Shown: positions 27,572-39,877, counted from the first letter of the stretch. The stretch: 64,000 nt of DNA from Eretmocerus hayati (GCA_029851415.1 CM056741.1:147424522-147488521); one strand, 5' to 3'. Notes: generated by a model from the letters alone, not told the origin. Made by a program: numbers and translations.

Positions 27572-30500
27572 AATACCAGAGATTGCATATCTGTGAACCT
27601 CGCACCAAAATTCTTGCGATTTTGTCATTTGACTCCTTAGAAACCTGGAGAATCCTTGGAATCGTTCAAAAAGTTCGAGTAGAAACCCTGAATACGAATC
27701 TGGTGGATACAAGAGCGAACTTTTAGTTTACCATGCAGTACTTGCTTCGAATAAAAAAAGAGAGAACGTGCCGATCAGTATCTCGCTAACGAGTTTTGTT
27801 TTCAGATCAACCTTATATCTGTCGATGCGACTATTTGTGAATAGTGCGCGCCTTCGATTGTGACAATAAATTAACCAAATATGTAAGAGTATGGAAACTC
27901 AAAAGCGAAGAGAGGCAGTAGATGACAGGAGTAAGATATGAGTGCAAATGTAGATGTCTTATCAAAAATAGCAATACATATAACTCTTCCATATCATTTA
28001 TCTATGCGTATCTTACACTTTATTGTAATGTGAATTGAGCAGAAGCTACACGAGGTCAGCTTATATGATATCAAAGTAGTAATCCATTTGAAAATTAAGT
28101 AATACGCAGCTGTAGCCTGAACGAGGCTGAATTTCATTTAATTTTTACCATGGACAAGGTAAAACTCATAGAACAAATTACCATAGTCGAACAAAAGCAT
28201 TCTACATTCAAGTTTTGAAAAAGTTGAAATATTTAGTGTGACTGCGCTTCTCTCATGAGAATATCTCTGAGTTCCCTTTCTCGGCTCATCAATAACTCTA
28301 ATAATACACAATGAGAAATTCCATTAGAAACAAGTCTAGTCCCCCTTCAGCTTCCCCCAGACGCATTGTTCGAATTTGAACCGAATAGAGGGGGCAAAGA
28401 GAGAGCAAAAATTCAAATTCAATCTTGCAAAACGTTCAAGACGAATCATCAGTTCTAATAATAATCCAACTCTATGATTTTGTTTGAAATTTATTATTGA
28501 AAAAATGCACCCTAAAAACGCTTACCTGTAAAAGCTCCACAAGACCAAATGAAATTTTATACCTTTTAGAAATTTGATGAAAATGAACCCATGATATATT
28601 TTTGTGCTCTCTTTGTCGAGGCATCGCCCGAAGATCCCGTATGTAAATAAATGTTACCGAGCGCGATTAAGACGATGAAAAAGTGTTGATCAGATACTTT
28701 TAGAGATGTCGCCTTTGCGTGATAGAAAACGAGGAAAAAAGTAAATTAAAATAATCGATACTTAAGGATAATAACAGTACGCGAAATGAAAATATTCTAG
28801 TCTTTGAGGAACTGCGTTGAGTTTCCTCTGAACAAACGCGTCTTATACCTTAACTCGGCGATCGAAAAAGACAATCGTGTACACGATCGAGTCGCGTCTT
28901 TTTTCGAAAGTTGATGACAGTTCACGCGAGTGATGTTTCTTTGCACGATCATCGCGTGCATATACCACACTCTTATTGTAAATATTACTCTTATGTCTCA
29001 TTATGCAATTATGCATTAAATCGTATGCGTATTATACGCGTATGTTTATATATACTTGTAAGAGCGATACGTATTCGTACATGTATATTTTTTCAAATCT
29101 CATTCCAGTCACGACTGTTTTATCGCGTATACATTAATAATGGACGTTGCGCGGGATCATCATTTTACGATTGTGATCGAGCGGGCAATTTCGGTAACTC
29201 GTATTATATATAGTTGCCGTGAGTACTTATAATAACTGCAGTATGCAAGCAAGAGTTTTAAAATGAACGATAGAGGAACAAAAAAAGAGTCAAAAAGTGA
29301 TCCATATGAAATTATAAAAACTAGTCGTGAGCGATCGATTTTTTGTACAAAAAGTGCGCGGGATTGAAGCGTTGAGTTATAATATTATAAAAGTTCGCTT
29401 AATCAAATATGAACAAATTGACAGAGATGAGGTCTCACATTGTTGCAAAATAACAAGAAAAAGACATTTTCGAATCACAAACAATATGTAGTGTTATAGT
29501 CTTGTCATGTGATATGCGTGAGTCACATAAGCGATGTATTATATTACATATCAATGAAAAAAGAGTCTGGTTCATGATTGCATGATCTATGCAGACTAAG
29601 AGAGCAAAGTAAGAAAATTGAGAAAACTGTGAATGCCAAAAAAAAATGGTGAAAAAAATCTTAGACGACGAGTTAGCGCGTCGCTGTTAGGCATTTTATT
29701 ATGCTGGTAAGATGGACAATGATTCCATTTCGAATTCTTTTGTTTTCGACTCTTCCACGACAGCGTAGATATGTAAGTTACTAGATTTGATTCGTATTTA
29801 TTTGTAAGAAATGATTTATTTATGAGACATCGATTGAAAAAATAATGAGATATAAAATGTCGATAAGTTGGAATAACAGTTGTTGCATTATTGGAACCAA
29901 TATTCGTAAATCCTTGGTAAGGATTATTTCAATCTTTCTGTGGTTCGATGGTGAAAATTATATTTGTGCAAAAATTAAAAGATCTCAGCCTTATCAAGTG
30001 ACACAACACATTAAACACGCGTCGAAAGGTTAGAAGAACTTGTATGCGTCTTTGTATTGTGAAAAATAACACTCATCTTATTTTTCATTCAAATATTATC
30101 GTTACTGTCGTACAACGAGCGCCTTAAAATATGCAAAAAGTCTTAACTCTCTGCAATCTATTTATCATGAATTGAACATTAGCAAAGAATGAATAAATAC
30201 AACTGATGGATCAATAATAAATAAAAATGTATGCATTTTATCATTCATCCGCTTTCAAAAAATTAACACAATCTTCACTTATGCCAATTTTATATCACCG
30301 TTATATAGCAATTTCAAACTTTTATATCAATTGATTTACCTCGTAAAGGTGAATGAACCCGAAATAATGATCAATATCAACATGTACCATCTCATTTCTT
30401 TTTTATTGAGTTTACGACAATTGTTTATTCTCACTTATCGGTGTTATTCATTGCGCTTTCGCAATGGAGAGATGCCAGCGCAAGTTTCGAAATGGACAAC

Positions 30501-30882
30501 TTCAAAGGTCTTCACGATGGGTACGTATATTCGCCAGTTTTTAGTTTGCACCAATACCATGCTCAACTCGTATTCTTAAATCCAATAAATAGCAAATCCT
30601 CCTACACTCAAGCAAAATGAAAAATTATTGATTGATGAATAATTATTTGTATTGAGTTGATTTTTGATTAAACAAATAATTCACTACAACTAAGCGATGA
30701 TTTCTTCAGTTTATGCTTTGTGATCGAGTTTTCGGTGAGTATGTAGAGTGAGTTTTTCAAAATTTCCCTAAAATTCGTTCGTCATGCAGGAATACTTTGA
30801 TCGATTAATTAAAAAACTCCATGTACTATCTTTAATAAGCAGACACCATGCAGAAATTTTGAAATACAGTAATTGAAGAATA
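27572..30882. other. AT-rich gene-free region with AATAAA signals
   Basis: No coding exon is supported. AATAAA hexamers occur at 27865-27870, 30192-30197, 30216-30221 and 30220-30225 on the plus strand. If the Rbp6 3' UTR is very long, the cluster near 30.2 kb is a candidate end, but this is a guess. Confidence 0.35.
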
Positions 30883-32570
30883 AAGGACACCGCCATACAT
30901 CATAGGATTTTGGGTTTCAGCTAATCTTGTCTCTTTGGTAGTTGAACGATAGATTTTCACGAGCTGAACAAAACTCTCAATGGGCGCAAGAACCGATAAC
31001 GTATCGTTTTTGAGTAATTCGTGATAAAAGTAGCTCGAGCTTGCAAGCTAAAATAGGGTTATCCAATGTTTACAAGATGTTCTACGCACTAGAACTCCTT
31101 GTTAGTCTGTTCCTCTTTCATCTTGTGTGGCTCGCAATATAATTGCAAAGGAGTCGATTAGTTGTTTTAGATTTTTTTACCTTCACTTTTCGAAGGTCTT
31201 CGCCATGAAAATAGTCCAAAATCGCTCGAGTTTGAGAGAGCCAAGTTGGAGGCATTGTCTGCAGCTCCAGCAGAGCTGTGAAATAGCTCGCCCTTCACCA
31301 GTAAAGTACCAAAAGAAAAGCTTCAGACAAACTGATCCAGAGAGAGCTTTTTTAGAAAGAGTTGCTATATTCTATTCAGAGATTTGCAGACATTCAACAC
31401 GGAAAAAAATAGTTTGTTAGATTCACAAACGTCTGTTTGTAAAATTTGTATTTGTTGGATTAACAAACTAATTTGTTAGTTTTACAAACTAGTTTGTAAG
31501 ATTTACAAACTACTAATTTGTAAACTAACAGATGTGTGTTCTCCGTTACCCAAGTGCAGATTTATACTGGTACTCGCGGCAATTATCGATGAACCTAGTT
31601 CACAATGAGAGATTTTTCAATACTTTCCATCGCACGGTACCTCATCGAGTTGATGTTCACAAATGTATAATATGATAATACGTCGGTCAAACGCCGTATG
31701 CCGCGGGAAATACGGCGCGAAAAAATTTACCGTGAGCACGGAAATCCGCGAATACCAACGTATCCGCGGGGGGTATGCTTCGGAAAATTTCACCGCGAGT
31801 ACGGAAATCCGCAAAATAATTTTTGAGTTTGTGAAATCCAATCTTTACAAACACTTTACAAACTTAGTTTGTAAATTCAACAAATACAAACTTTACAAAC
31901 AGGTGTTTGTTTTGCCAGTTTGTATTTGTTGGTACAACAAACTAGTTTGTTGGACCAACAAACTATTTTTTTCCGTGAACGAATGCTACACGCATCGGTA
32001 GGAAATGAATGCTGAAAATCGTACTTTTGGAACTCAGTGTATCGATTCATCAGTGAAAACTGGTATTTCGTATAAGACGATTGCTCAGGGATCGACAGAA
32101 TCTGTTGATTATGAAAATGCCCTCCTAAAGCTCTTCTTCGAATATTCTTTCTGGACAAGGGCGAGCTATTTCACAGCTCTGCTAAAGCTGCAGACAATGC
32201 CTCCAACTTGGCTCTCTCGAACTCGAGCGATTTTGGACTATTTCCATTGCAAAGACCTTCGAAAAGTGAAGGTAAAAAAATCCAAAATAACTAATCGACA
32301 CCTCTGCAATTATATTGCGAGCCACACAAGATGAAAAAGGAACAGACTAACAAGGAGTTCGAGTGCGTAGAACATCTCGTAAACATTGGATAACCCTATT
32401 TTAGCTTGCAAGCTCGAGCTACTTTTATCACGAATTACTCAAAAACGATACGTTATCGGTTCTTGTGCCCATTGAGAGTTTTGTTCAGCTCGAGAAAATC
32501 TATCGTTCAACTACCAAAGTAACAAGATTAGCTGAAACCCAAAATCCTATGACTTGTGGCGGGGTCCTTT
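30883..32570. mobile_element. Foldback element with about 420-bp terminal inverted repeats
   Basis: The left arm (about 30883-31300) and right arm (about 32150-32570) are inverted copies over roughly 420 bp with scattered mismatches. One pair is AGCTCGAGCTTGCAAGCTAA with TTAGCTTGCAAGCTCGAGCT. Outer ends read AAAGGACACCGCCA and, on the opposite strand, AAAGGACCCCGCCA. The 850-bp centre holds a second inverted-repeat element (31398-31977). No transposase-like ORF is seen. No clear target duplication was found. Confidence 0.85.
31398..31977. mobile_element. Inner TIR element nested in the foldback
   Basis: Ends are inverted copies: CACGGAAAAAAATAGTTTG at the left and its complement at the right. 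Both ends then carry many TTTGT/ACAAA units. The core has a diverged direct repeat of about 30 bp, including GGAAATCCGC twice (starting near 31738 and 31802). No ORF of note. Confidence 0.7.
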
Positions 32571-32824
32571 CGTACAATATATTTTGGTGAATTTTGGGTA
32601 TATGTTTCACATTTAGGCAGATGAATCAAACACCGTAAAATTCAGAATTCGTTTTTCAAGCTGATAATTTTGATTATAAGGCCGGCTATTTCAAATACTT
32701 CGATCTAATCCTTGCGGAAACAAATTCGATCAATCATAATGAGAAGAACTTGATGATGGTGGTGAGTATCTTATACGTCTCAAAATATTTTTCAGAGTAT
32801 GACGAAGGATGAATTCTGACTGAG

Positions 32825-33095
32825 TGCGGTTGCAAGGGCTAATACTAGATCCTCGTGGTTGCGAGAGATCTAGGCCCAATTAGTGACGCGATAAATGCAC
32901 CGGATTCTCTGGGGCGGGTTTTCTTCTTCACAAAGAAGTTTTCCCCTGCCTCACGGGCTAATCAATCCCGGGCAAATGCAGAGGATTCTACTCTGACACC
33001 TACACAGTTTACACACACAACACGTACACTTAACAAGTCCGCAAAATAATCCCGTAGAGAGATTGAAATTGCGTAAATAAAAAAAAAAAAAAAAA
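32825..33095 (+). mobile_element. Short retroelement (SINE-like or truncated LINE) with poly-A tail
   Basis: A 271-bp insert ending in a run of about 18 A, bounded on both sides by the same 13-bp sequence AATTCTGACTGAG (32812-32824 and 33096-33108). A poly-A tail plus a matching target-site duplication is the hallmark of target-primed reverse transcription. The body (starting TGCGGTTGCAAGGGC) has no ORF of note. Possible A/B-box-like words are present but too weak to call a tRNA origin. The perfect duplication suggests a fairly recent insertion. Confidence 0.8.
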
Positions 33096-33476
33096 AATTC
33101 TGACTGAGCAGCGCAGGTGGTTGGATATATTTTCTGAAAATCTTAGACGTCTTTCCGACATGGATAATGAAGATTGATTTCAAACTCTCAAATCTTGAAT
33201 CTCAGCCGTACTAAAATTTTGTCGGAGTTGAATCAAAACACCTTGAACGTCAACTAATGGACTACGATTCTTGATTATTCTAACAGCGAGACAGAGAAAA
33301 TGTTACAAGCAATGCATATGATATATTCACTGAAAAATCGTTGTTTGAACTGACAATGAGTTGACAGTTAACAATACTGTAGCGGGAACTTCAGCAGAGA
33401 GAAAAATTATTCAGTAAATTCAATAGTACAATAATAATTTACACGGCTCGACACACAAACTGCGTGTAAAGCGGCA

Positions 33477-33572
33477 TATGCGTCTCGTGCCAAAAACTTT
33501 GTTCTTCACGATAACCTTGTTGGACGTCGGCGAATATCGGAAAGAACAACGTTTTTTGGCACTCGACGCATA
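33477..33572. repeat. Imperfect 96-bp hairpin
   Basis: The arms TATGCGTCTCGTGCCAAAAA and, on the complement of the right side, TATGCGTCGAGTGCCAAAAA pair through about 30 positions with few mismatches. They are separated by a loop of about 35 bases. It could be a tiny MITE or a folded RNA. Confidence 0.45.
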
Positions 33573-33635
33573 ATATACTATATTTGTTGCACGCATCCAT
33601 CCAATACGAAAAGTTTCAGTCAATGCGAATATTTT

Positions 33636-34460
33636 CAAGTAGTTTCACGGAAAATTCGATAATTGGGGGTCGAAGATGTGCCAGACCCAGATCTCACTTT
33701 TGAATTTTCTAAGATGTATTCTTCGATTTCTCGAAGCATATGAAGCACAATTTATAATTCAATCGGAATTGTGAATCTTGGCGAGTGTTTAATCATGAAA
33801 AGCACAACCAAGTTCGCGCACGAACATAAATATTTCCACCCATCGGCATCACAATATTTCTTGCTTTCTCTTGTAAAGACTGTTTATTTATTTGAAAATG
33901 TGATTTCTCGTTTGACTTTCATGAATCTCTTAATGCTTCAAAGTGACCAGTCACTTCCTGTGATAACTAAAATATCTTGGACTAAAATGACAAATTTTTA
34001 TAAATTACGCGCAAAGGACATATGTTTCATATGCGACTGTATTTTGAATTTTGCCCTCGGGCGAATAAAGGTTATCAATGAATCAATCACATGAAATAAC
34101 ACGGTATAGCGTGATACGGAGCTTGCATTATTCCACTAATTGATCTCATGGTCAAAGAGTTGAGGCTACAGTTTTGGGGATCTGTGATTTTCATTTGGTG
34201 TTTTGTTTTGGGTGATTCCGCCAAAAGTGAGATTTGTTGGGGCCTAAATCGTCATGAGGAGTGATTTGGGCCAAAAAGTTATTTCAGTCCCAGGCGAGTC
34301 CCAGTGGTTCGTAGCAGTTGATTTCCATTTGTTTGGATATGAAAAGAGAGTACTCAGAGCTACGTATTTCAAGATTGAACCTAAAGAAAGATATGTTGAG
34401 TTTTAGGCGAGGTTTTAGATGTCGGAGAGGGGGACGGAATGGACATTTCGACTCAAAAAA
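33636..34460. repeat. Diverged dispersed repeat, copy 1
   Basis: Several blocks recur in the same order and orientation at 35970-36760: ATGTGCCA.ACCC.A.ATC, TATTCTTCG, CGCGCACG, CCCATCGG and the GGGACGGAA.GGACATTT block near 34431. The copies are strongly diverged, so this is an old repeat of unknown type. Confidence 0.5.
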
Positions 34461-34614
34461 TATTCCTACTACTTGTCAATTAACCACAGACTATTTTCCG
34501 CATAGATCTCACCTGATGCAATCAGATACTATACTAGGGAATGTGTTTTACGAAGCGATATAGGCCGCCAAGGAGGAGCACAACATGGGGATAGAAAGGA
34601 TCAAAAATTTTGTA

Positions 34615-35946
34615 TATATGTTACGGGCAATGTCTGATTTTGGGCATTGTCGACAATGCCCAAAAGAGCTGGGTATTATTGTCGACAATGCCCGGGTATT
34701 GTCGACAATGACCAATATGGCTTTGGAGAATCGGGCATTGTCGACAATGCCCAGGGCGTTTCGGGCACCGTAAAATGGCTCAGATTAAGCTTAGGAACTG
34801 GAAATCAGCTATCGAGTCTAAGTGAATATTTATCCTGCGGACCAAAAATGCTGAAAGGTTGAATCAATTCCGACTGGTGCAATGATCTTTCATGATTGGG
34901 TGTGAATGGAAATCAATTGCTTGACATAAGAGCATGTCTTCAAAGCTTATAAATACGGAGGGAGTTTGAAAAATGTGTAATACATTTTTGATCCATGCAT
35001 TGAAATAATAAGAGAATACATCATACGATGATCATTATATCATTCATAAATACAGTCAAAAGAACACATTTCAAGTACATCAGATTCTATCACAGTAGAA
35101 TGAATCGCTTAGACTATTACGATTCGGTACCGACGCGCGACTACACTTCAAGTCAGACACTGGCCCGCGCGAGTTCTGGAAGCGTGTACACTGTGAAAAT
35201 TTTTTTCGAAAACCTCCAACCAAATGGTTAAATGACAGATGCAATCAGCCGGCTCAATGAAAATTTCAACCATGTGGTGGAAAATTCAACTAGTTGTATC
35301 AAAGACTAGGTTGAAATTTCTACCAAAATGACGAAGTTTTCAGTTCATCAGCTAGTTAAATTTTTCAACAGTTGTTTGAATTTCCTCAGAAAGATTGTCC
35401 ACAGTTTACTTATCACGCTTTGGATTGACTCGTGCAAGCATTGCAGCATTCTGAATAGGGTTATTCGCTAATTTATTTTTTATTAATTTGCGCATTTTCA
35501 ACCTGTTTTTGAACTTATGGAGCGAAACCCACAATTTCAGATAAGTTCCCAACCACCAAAGCCACAGAGAAGCGACTATGGAAAATCACATTGGTCCCAG
35601 TCGGGATTCGAACCGCTTATCAGTGACATAAACGGATAAACCTTATGATTGAATGCATGTGGGTGATACTGACACAAAATTGTCAAAGTCCCACCAGTTC
35701 CGCGCTAGCTGAATCTTTTTTGATGCCATCAAAATATCACGGCGCTCGGTAATGATTGACCGTGCCCGCAAAGTCTTGGGCATTGTCGACAATGCCCGGG
35801 CAATGTCCGAAATACACAATGAACGCGGACATTGCCCAATATATATCCGGGCATTGTCGACAATGCCCAAAAGAGCCGGGTATTGTTGACAATGCCCGGG
35901 CATTGTCAACAATGCCCGCGAATCGTACATTGCCCGTAACATATAA
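34615..35946. mobile_element. TIR element carrying palindromic 20-mers
   Basis: The ends are inverted repeats (TATATGTTACGGGCAATGT at the left, complement at the right). The perfectly self-complementary 20-mer GGGCATTGTCGACAATGCCC occurs at 34642-34661, 34733-34752, 35778-35797 and 35849-35868, with several degenerate copies between. A block of about 70 bp beginning with the 20-mer and containing AAAAGAGC.GGGTATT is present in direct orientation at 34642 and 35849. The interior has no transposase-like ORF. Confidence 0.75.
35590..35660 (-). repeat. tRNA-like remnant, possible SINE piece
   Basis: On the minus strand, GGTTCGAATCC (plus 35604-35614) matches a tRNA B box and is followed by CGACTGGGACCA. 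The flanking bases do not form a proper T-arm or cloverleaf, so this is not a functional tRNA. A decayed tRNA-derived SINE inside the palindrome-bearing element is the simplest reading. Confidence 0.35.
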
Positions 35947-35969
35947 CACTATCCTGAAAACACGTATAT

Positions 35970-36760
35970 GAGTAGTTTCGTTGAAACTTCAACATTTGGA
36001 GGCCGAAAATGTGCCAACCCCAAATCCCACTTCGGAAGGTTCAGACATGTATTCTTCGTTTTTTTTTCAAACATATCGTCGCCCCCGACGAAATAATGTA
36101 TAATTCAACTCGCGCACGGATTTAAAAATTTCTACCCATCGGTACCATAATAACACTCATAACACGGCAGTGGTGCACGGAACCTAACATTTTGAGCGGC
36201 GCACTACGGAACCTGACATTTGACACTAAAATTGATCTCACGGCCAAACGATTCAAGCTACAGTCTTGAGGTTTTTGGGTTTCCATCTGGCCATCAGATA
36301 CTTTGAAAAAAACTGACTAGGGCCTCCGTAAATTCACGTTTGAGGGTCGCACTAGTACCACACGGAACTGACCAAAAAAATTTAGCAAAACTAGATTTTC
36401 GCGGAAAACCACTCCGCAAAGTATAAAATTCAATTTTTGCGAATTTAAGTTTTGGGTTAACATCGCACATGAATTATTGGTTTAAAGGGCTTATGGGACA
36501 GTTGGAGACTGTGCCGAGCTAATTAGTGTTGTGCGAGCAGTTTCGGTGCAAACCCGTCTTCAAAATGTCGGATGGCCGTGCTTGAGCTGAGGGTTTAATT
36601 TCGACTCGCAAAGTAGTGGATTATTTTATTTAAAGTATTACAAATTGAAGTGCATATCTACACACAAGGGTTTTTGTCTCTGCATATGCGTCGCGATGAA
36701 TTCAAAAGTCCAAGTTGGGTTTACTACAGGGGACGGAAAGGACATTTGGACCCTTTATCG
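35970..36760. repeat. Diverged dispersed repeat, copy 2
   Basis: The second, same-orientation copy of the repeat at 33636-34460. It lies just beyond the right end of the palindrome-bearing element, so the two copies flank that element. Confidence 0.5.
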
Positions 36761-36866
36761 GGCACTACAAAATACAGGAACGTTAGGATCGTCTCAAAAA
36801 CTGTTAACATAGTTACACACCAATAGAATACACCCCAGAAAATTGCTGCGATGCACATCCCAACTC

Positions 36867-37478
36867 TTAGAAACTTGGGGGAGCTTGGAACACGGAAAAT
36901 CCCACTTTCAACGGAACTACTGATATATAATTCATTTCAAGAGGAAGATGCATGTGGTAAATATCAAGTATGAGAAAGCATCCTAATCCACGGAGCTGAT
37001 CTCTTGCATCATTGAAATAATCCATCTCGAAGATGGCTGGAAGCTGGAAGCTTTTTTTTAAGAGTTTCCGTGCAAGCTGAGCTTGGCTGTTCTTGATGGC
37101 GCGGTGGCTCGCCCGCTCCGATGCATAATGCAAGTCCTCGATTAATACTCCAGCCTTGTAGCCGCTCTCTGATACCACCCGTACAACACGTCTACGAAAC
37201 TTTCCTCCAAAGTTTTGAAGATGCGTACGTATGGTCTTTTCATAGTGCTCTCGTGTGCGATATTCCGAAACTGAGTTGAGAAGAGCTTTTCTTCAATGTC
37301 GAGATGTAAGGATGACAATGCGTTGAGCATCTTTCGTTCCTCGAGAGAAATTCTTAGAATCTCGCTCAAATGTAGTACCATCGATCAGAGTATAATTTAG
37401 CACAATTGATGAGTCAAATATATTATATGACTTACTCATAAATTGAAAAGCTCGACAAATTTTCCTCCATTGATCCAT
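36867..37478 (-). pseudogene. Unidentified broken ORF pair
   Basis: Two minus-strand frames overlap near 37142-37178. The first runs 37381-37142 (ending GWYQRAATRLEY), and the second continues at 37178-36867 with protein-like sequence (SGYKAGVLIEDLHYASERAS). Read together they look like one coding segment broken by a frameshift near 37150-37200. A further frame (37478-37293) overlaps upstream. I recognise no family, and it lies among mobile elements, so a decayed mobile-element gene or host pseudogene is likely. Confidence 0.25.
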
Positions 37479-37652
37479 GCATACAGATGCTTACACTCGG
37501 TGAGGGTCTATCTTTTCTGGTTGCATTTAGATTTCCATAGCGACTGACTTGAAAGGTATTTTTCATGGGCGTTTTCTGTCTTTGATATTTATCATGAAAA
37601 TTCCAAAAAAATTCAATGAATTCAAATAATTATCCTCTCCTCTACAGGTTAA

Positions 37653-38245
37653 CCCTTAACTATCCACGTGGTAGACTTTTGGCACACGCGAAATTTCAAT
37701 CTCATCTCCTAGTCGGAACTCATAATTTGGGGTTCTGGAGCCTACATGTAATTTCATAATTCAATATTACCTTTCAAATGGACCAATCACAGAGTTTGAA
37801 AAAAAATTTTTTTTCAAAATATCCTCAAAATGAGTACTCAAAATCCATCACCGACAAAACTCAAAATTTACATTTTGAAGAATATTTATCCAAACCAAGT
37901 GCCAATAGTTTCTTTGAAGTCTACTCGTGATATAAAAATGATTACCACGACGATTTCAGCCACAATTGATATATTTTATTCGGAATTTGGAAATTTTTTC
38001 ATCGGCGTAACCCAGAGAAAAGACAAAAAGATGACATTTTCTGGAATTTTTAAAGAAAATATGTGGTTCCCAAACCTAAGTTAGGAAATTTATATTGATT
38101 CTGAGATGTTTGAAGTACATGAAAGTAATTTTTAACCAGGATTTTCCACGAAAAAATCGCGGAAATAGAGCAATTTTTGTGATGTGTGCCATTTGGCTAC
38201 CACGTGGGTTGGAGTGTTAGTAAATCTCACGTGGGTAACTAAGGG
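37653..38245. mobile_element. TTAA-flanked element (piggyBac-like MITE)
   Basis: A 593-bp stretch bounded by TTAA on both sides (37649-37652 and 38246-38249). Ends are inverted: CCCTTAACTATCCACGTGG at the left; the right end GGGTAACTAAGGG gives CCCTTAGTTACCC on the other strand. A subterminal CCACGTGG is repeated near each end. TTAA duplication and a CCCT start are typical of piggyBac elements. The short ORF inside (37830-38084) is not a transposase I recognise. Confidence 0.75.
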
Positions 38246-39004
38246 TTAAAGACACTAATAGCCGCGCGCTTGAAGAAAATTTAACTTTAGGTCAAGTATG
38301 ACTCCATGGCTTTAGAAACTCAACTAAATATCCACTCTGGGTGATCGAAAATACCAATAACATTTTTGGCGCGTTAGATTGAAGCAAAAATGATTGGCGA
38401 GCGATTGCAAAACATCGTAAGATTGCTAGTATCCGCCCACTGATCTAGTCGTCATCCACCAAAGCGCTAGTGAGTATCATCCTACCATTTATTTGTAGTT
38501 GAGATGTTTTTTTGAATATCCTTATGTAAGTTGATAGATATTTCTTAAGCATTTATTCATTGTATGCAAAAGGTCCTGGTATGGTGAAAACTCTCAATTT
38601 TTTCTAATTTATTTAGACGGCTATGGAAGAATATGGCAAAACAAAGCAAATTTCTGAAACAAATTCGAAAATAAATTCTCAAAATTACCTGATGGTTGTT
38701 TTTCATGGACTTTTTGGCATTAATTTCGTAGATGGTGGACGAGATGGCATACCAAGCCATGATCTTGTACACTCATAACATCAATAATACCCGAAAATAC
38801 TTAGTTATTGCATTAAGGACATCTTAGTAAGCGGCTATTGGTGAGAGGTGTGGATACGTGCAGTGGTATACCATAACCACTTATAAGTGCGCGAGAGCTA
38901 AAAGGCTAAAAGCGTATGTTTTTCGAAAAACACTGAGCGCGCATATATTTTAGCAATGCACACTCTGCTGAAAATATCTGTGGGACCCACGATCTTATAT
39001 ACGC

Positions 39005-39245
39005 AGGACCCCATGCATAGGACTTTGTGGGACGTACCTGGCTTTGGGAAAATATTTAATCTTGGATATTTGCGAAATTTGGCATCGAAGACGTGCAGCA
39101 TACAAATTCCGACAATTATTCCTCCGAAAATTGTTGAATTTGGTCGATATAACGGTCGAAATTTGTATGCTGCACGTCTCCGATGCCAAATTTCGCAAAT
39201 ATCAAGTTTAAAAATTAGGTCCCGAACTAAGACCCATGGGGTCCT
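39005..39245. mobile_element. Foldback MITE
   Basis: The core arms 39065-39108 and 39160-39203 are complementary over 44 bp with about one mismatch (GATATTTGCGAAATTTGGCA ... with its complement). Outer ends repeat GGACCCCATG and CATGGGGTCC. The pairing between these blocks is weaker. No coding capacity. Confidence 0.7.
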
Positions 39246-39877
39246 ACGGAATCATACATGTTTTGCAGATGGGAGCTTGTATGGAATTTCGGCACAGAAG
39301 TGAATGACATCAGTTGTATACAGTCATGGTGAATTTTAGTAATTAAAAATTTCAGTTGTACAATTATAAGCTACAATTAATTAAGCTACAACGATCACGA
39401 TGTGCATTCGATATTTGATGAGCTTTTTTCGCGGCCGACGCTCGCTCTCGACGCAGCCTCTACTTAGAAAATATTTTCCTTTCGCGCAATCAATTTTCTT
39501 ACAATAAGTATATAGGATAAAATCAGTGAATTTTTCTTGGAAATTACGTTTACTTACTCCCCAATGACGGCATATGTGCTTTGCAGTGAGTACTCTCCAT
39601 CGGAACAACAGATCCGTGGCACTTGGTTCGCCGGCGTGTGAAGGCATTGGGTTCAAGCAGTGCCGTTTATCTGGTTGACCCATTTTTCAAGAATTACAGA
39701 TGGAACTGGGAATAGCTAAGAACGAAGTGTAAAATGGAAATTTTTGATTGACCCCAAAAAACATGGGCGCGCGAGGGTATAGAAACGAAATTAGAAAAAT
39801 TCGATGAAAAAACAGTATGTAAATAAATGAGTGTACTAACCCAACCCGGTTTGCACCGTTCTGTTTATTGCCGAGGT

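Noticed and set aside
35590..35660. Functional tRNA gene
   Set aside because: A B box is present, but no complete cloverleaf or acceptor stem forms.
34642..35917. CRISPR-like array of 20-mers
   Set aside because: Spacing is irregular, the units are palindromic and the locus is animal DNA; these are repeats inside a mobile element.
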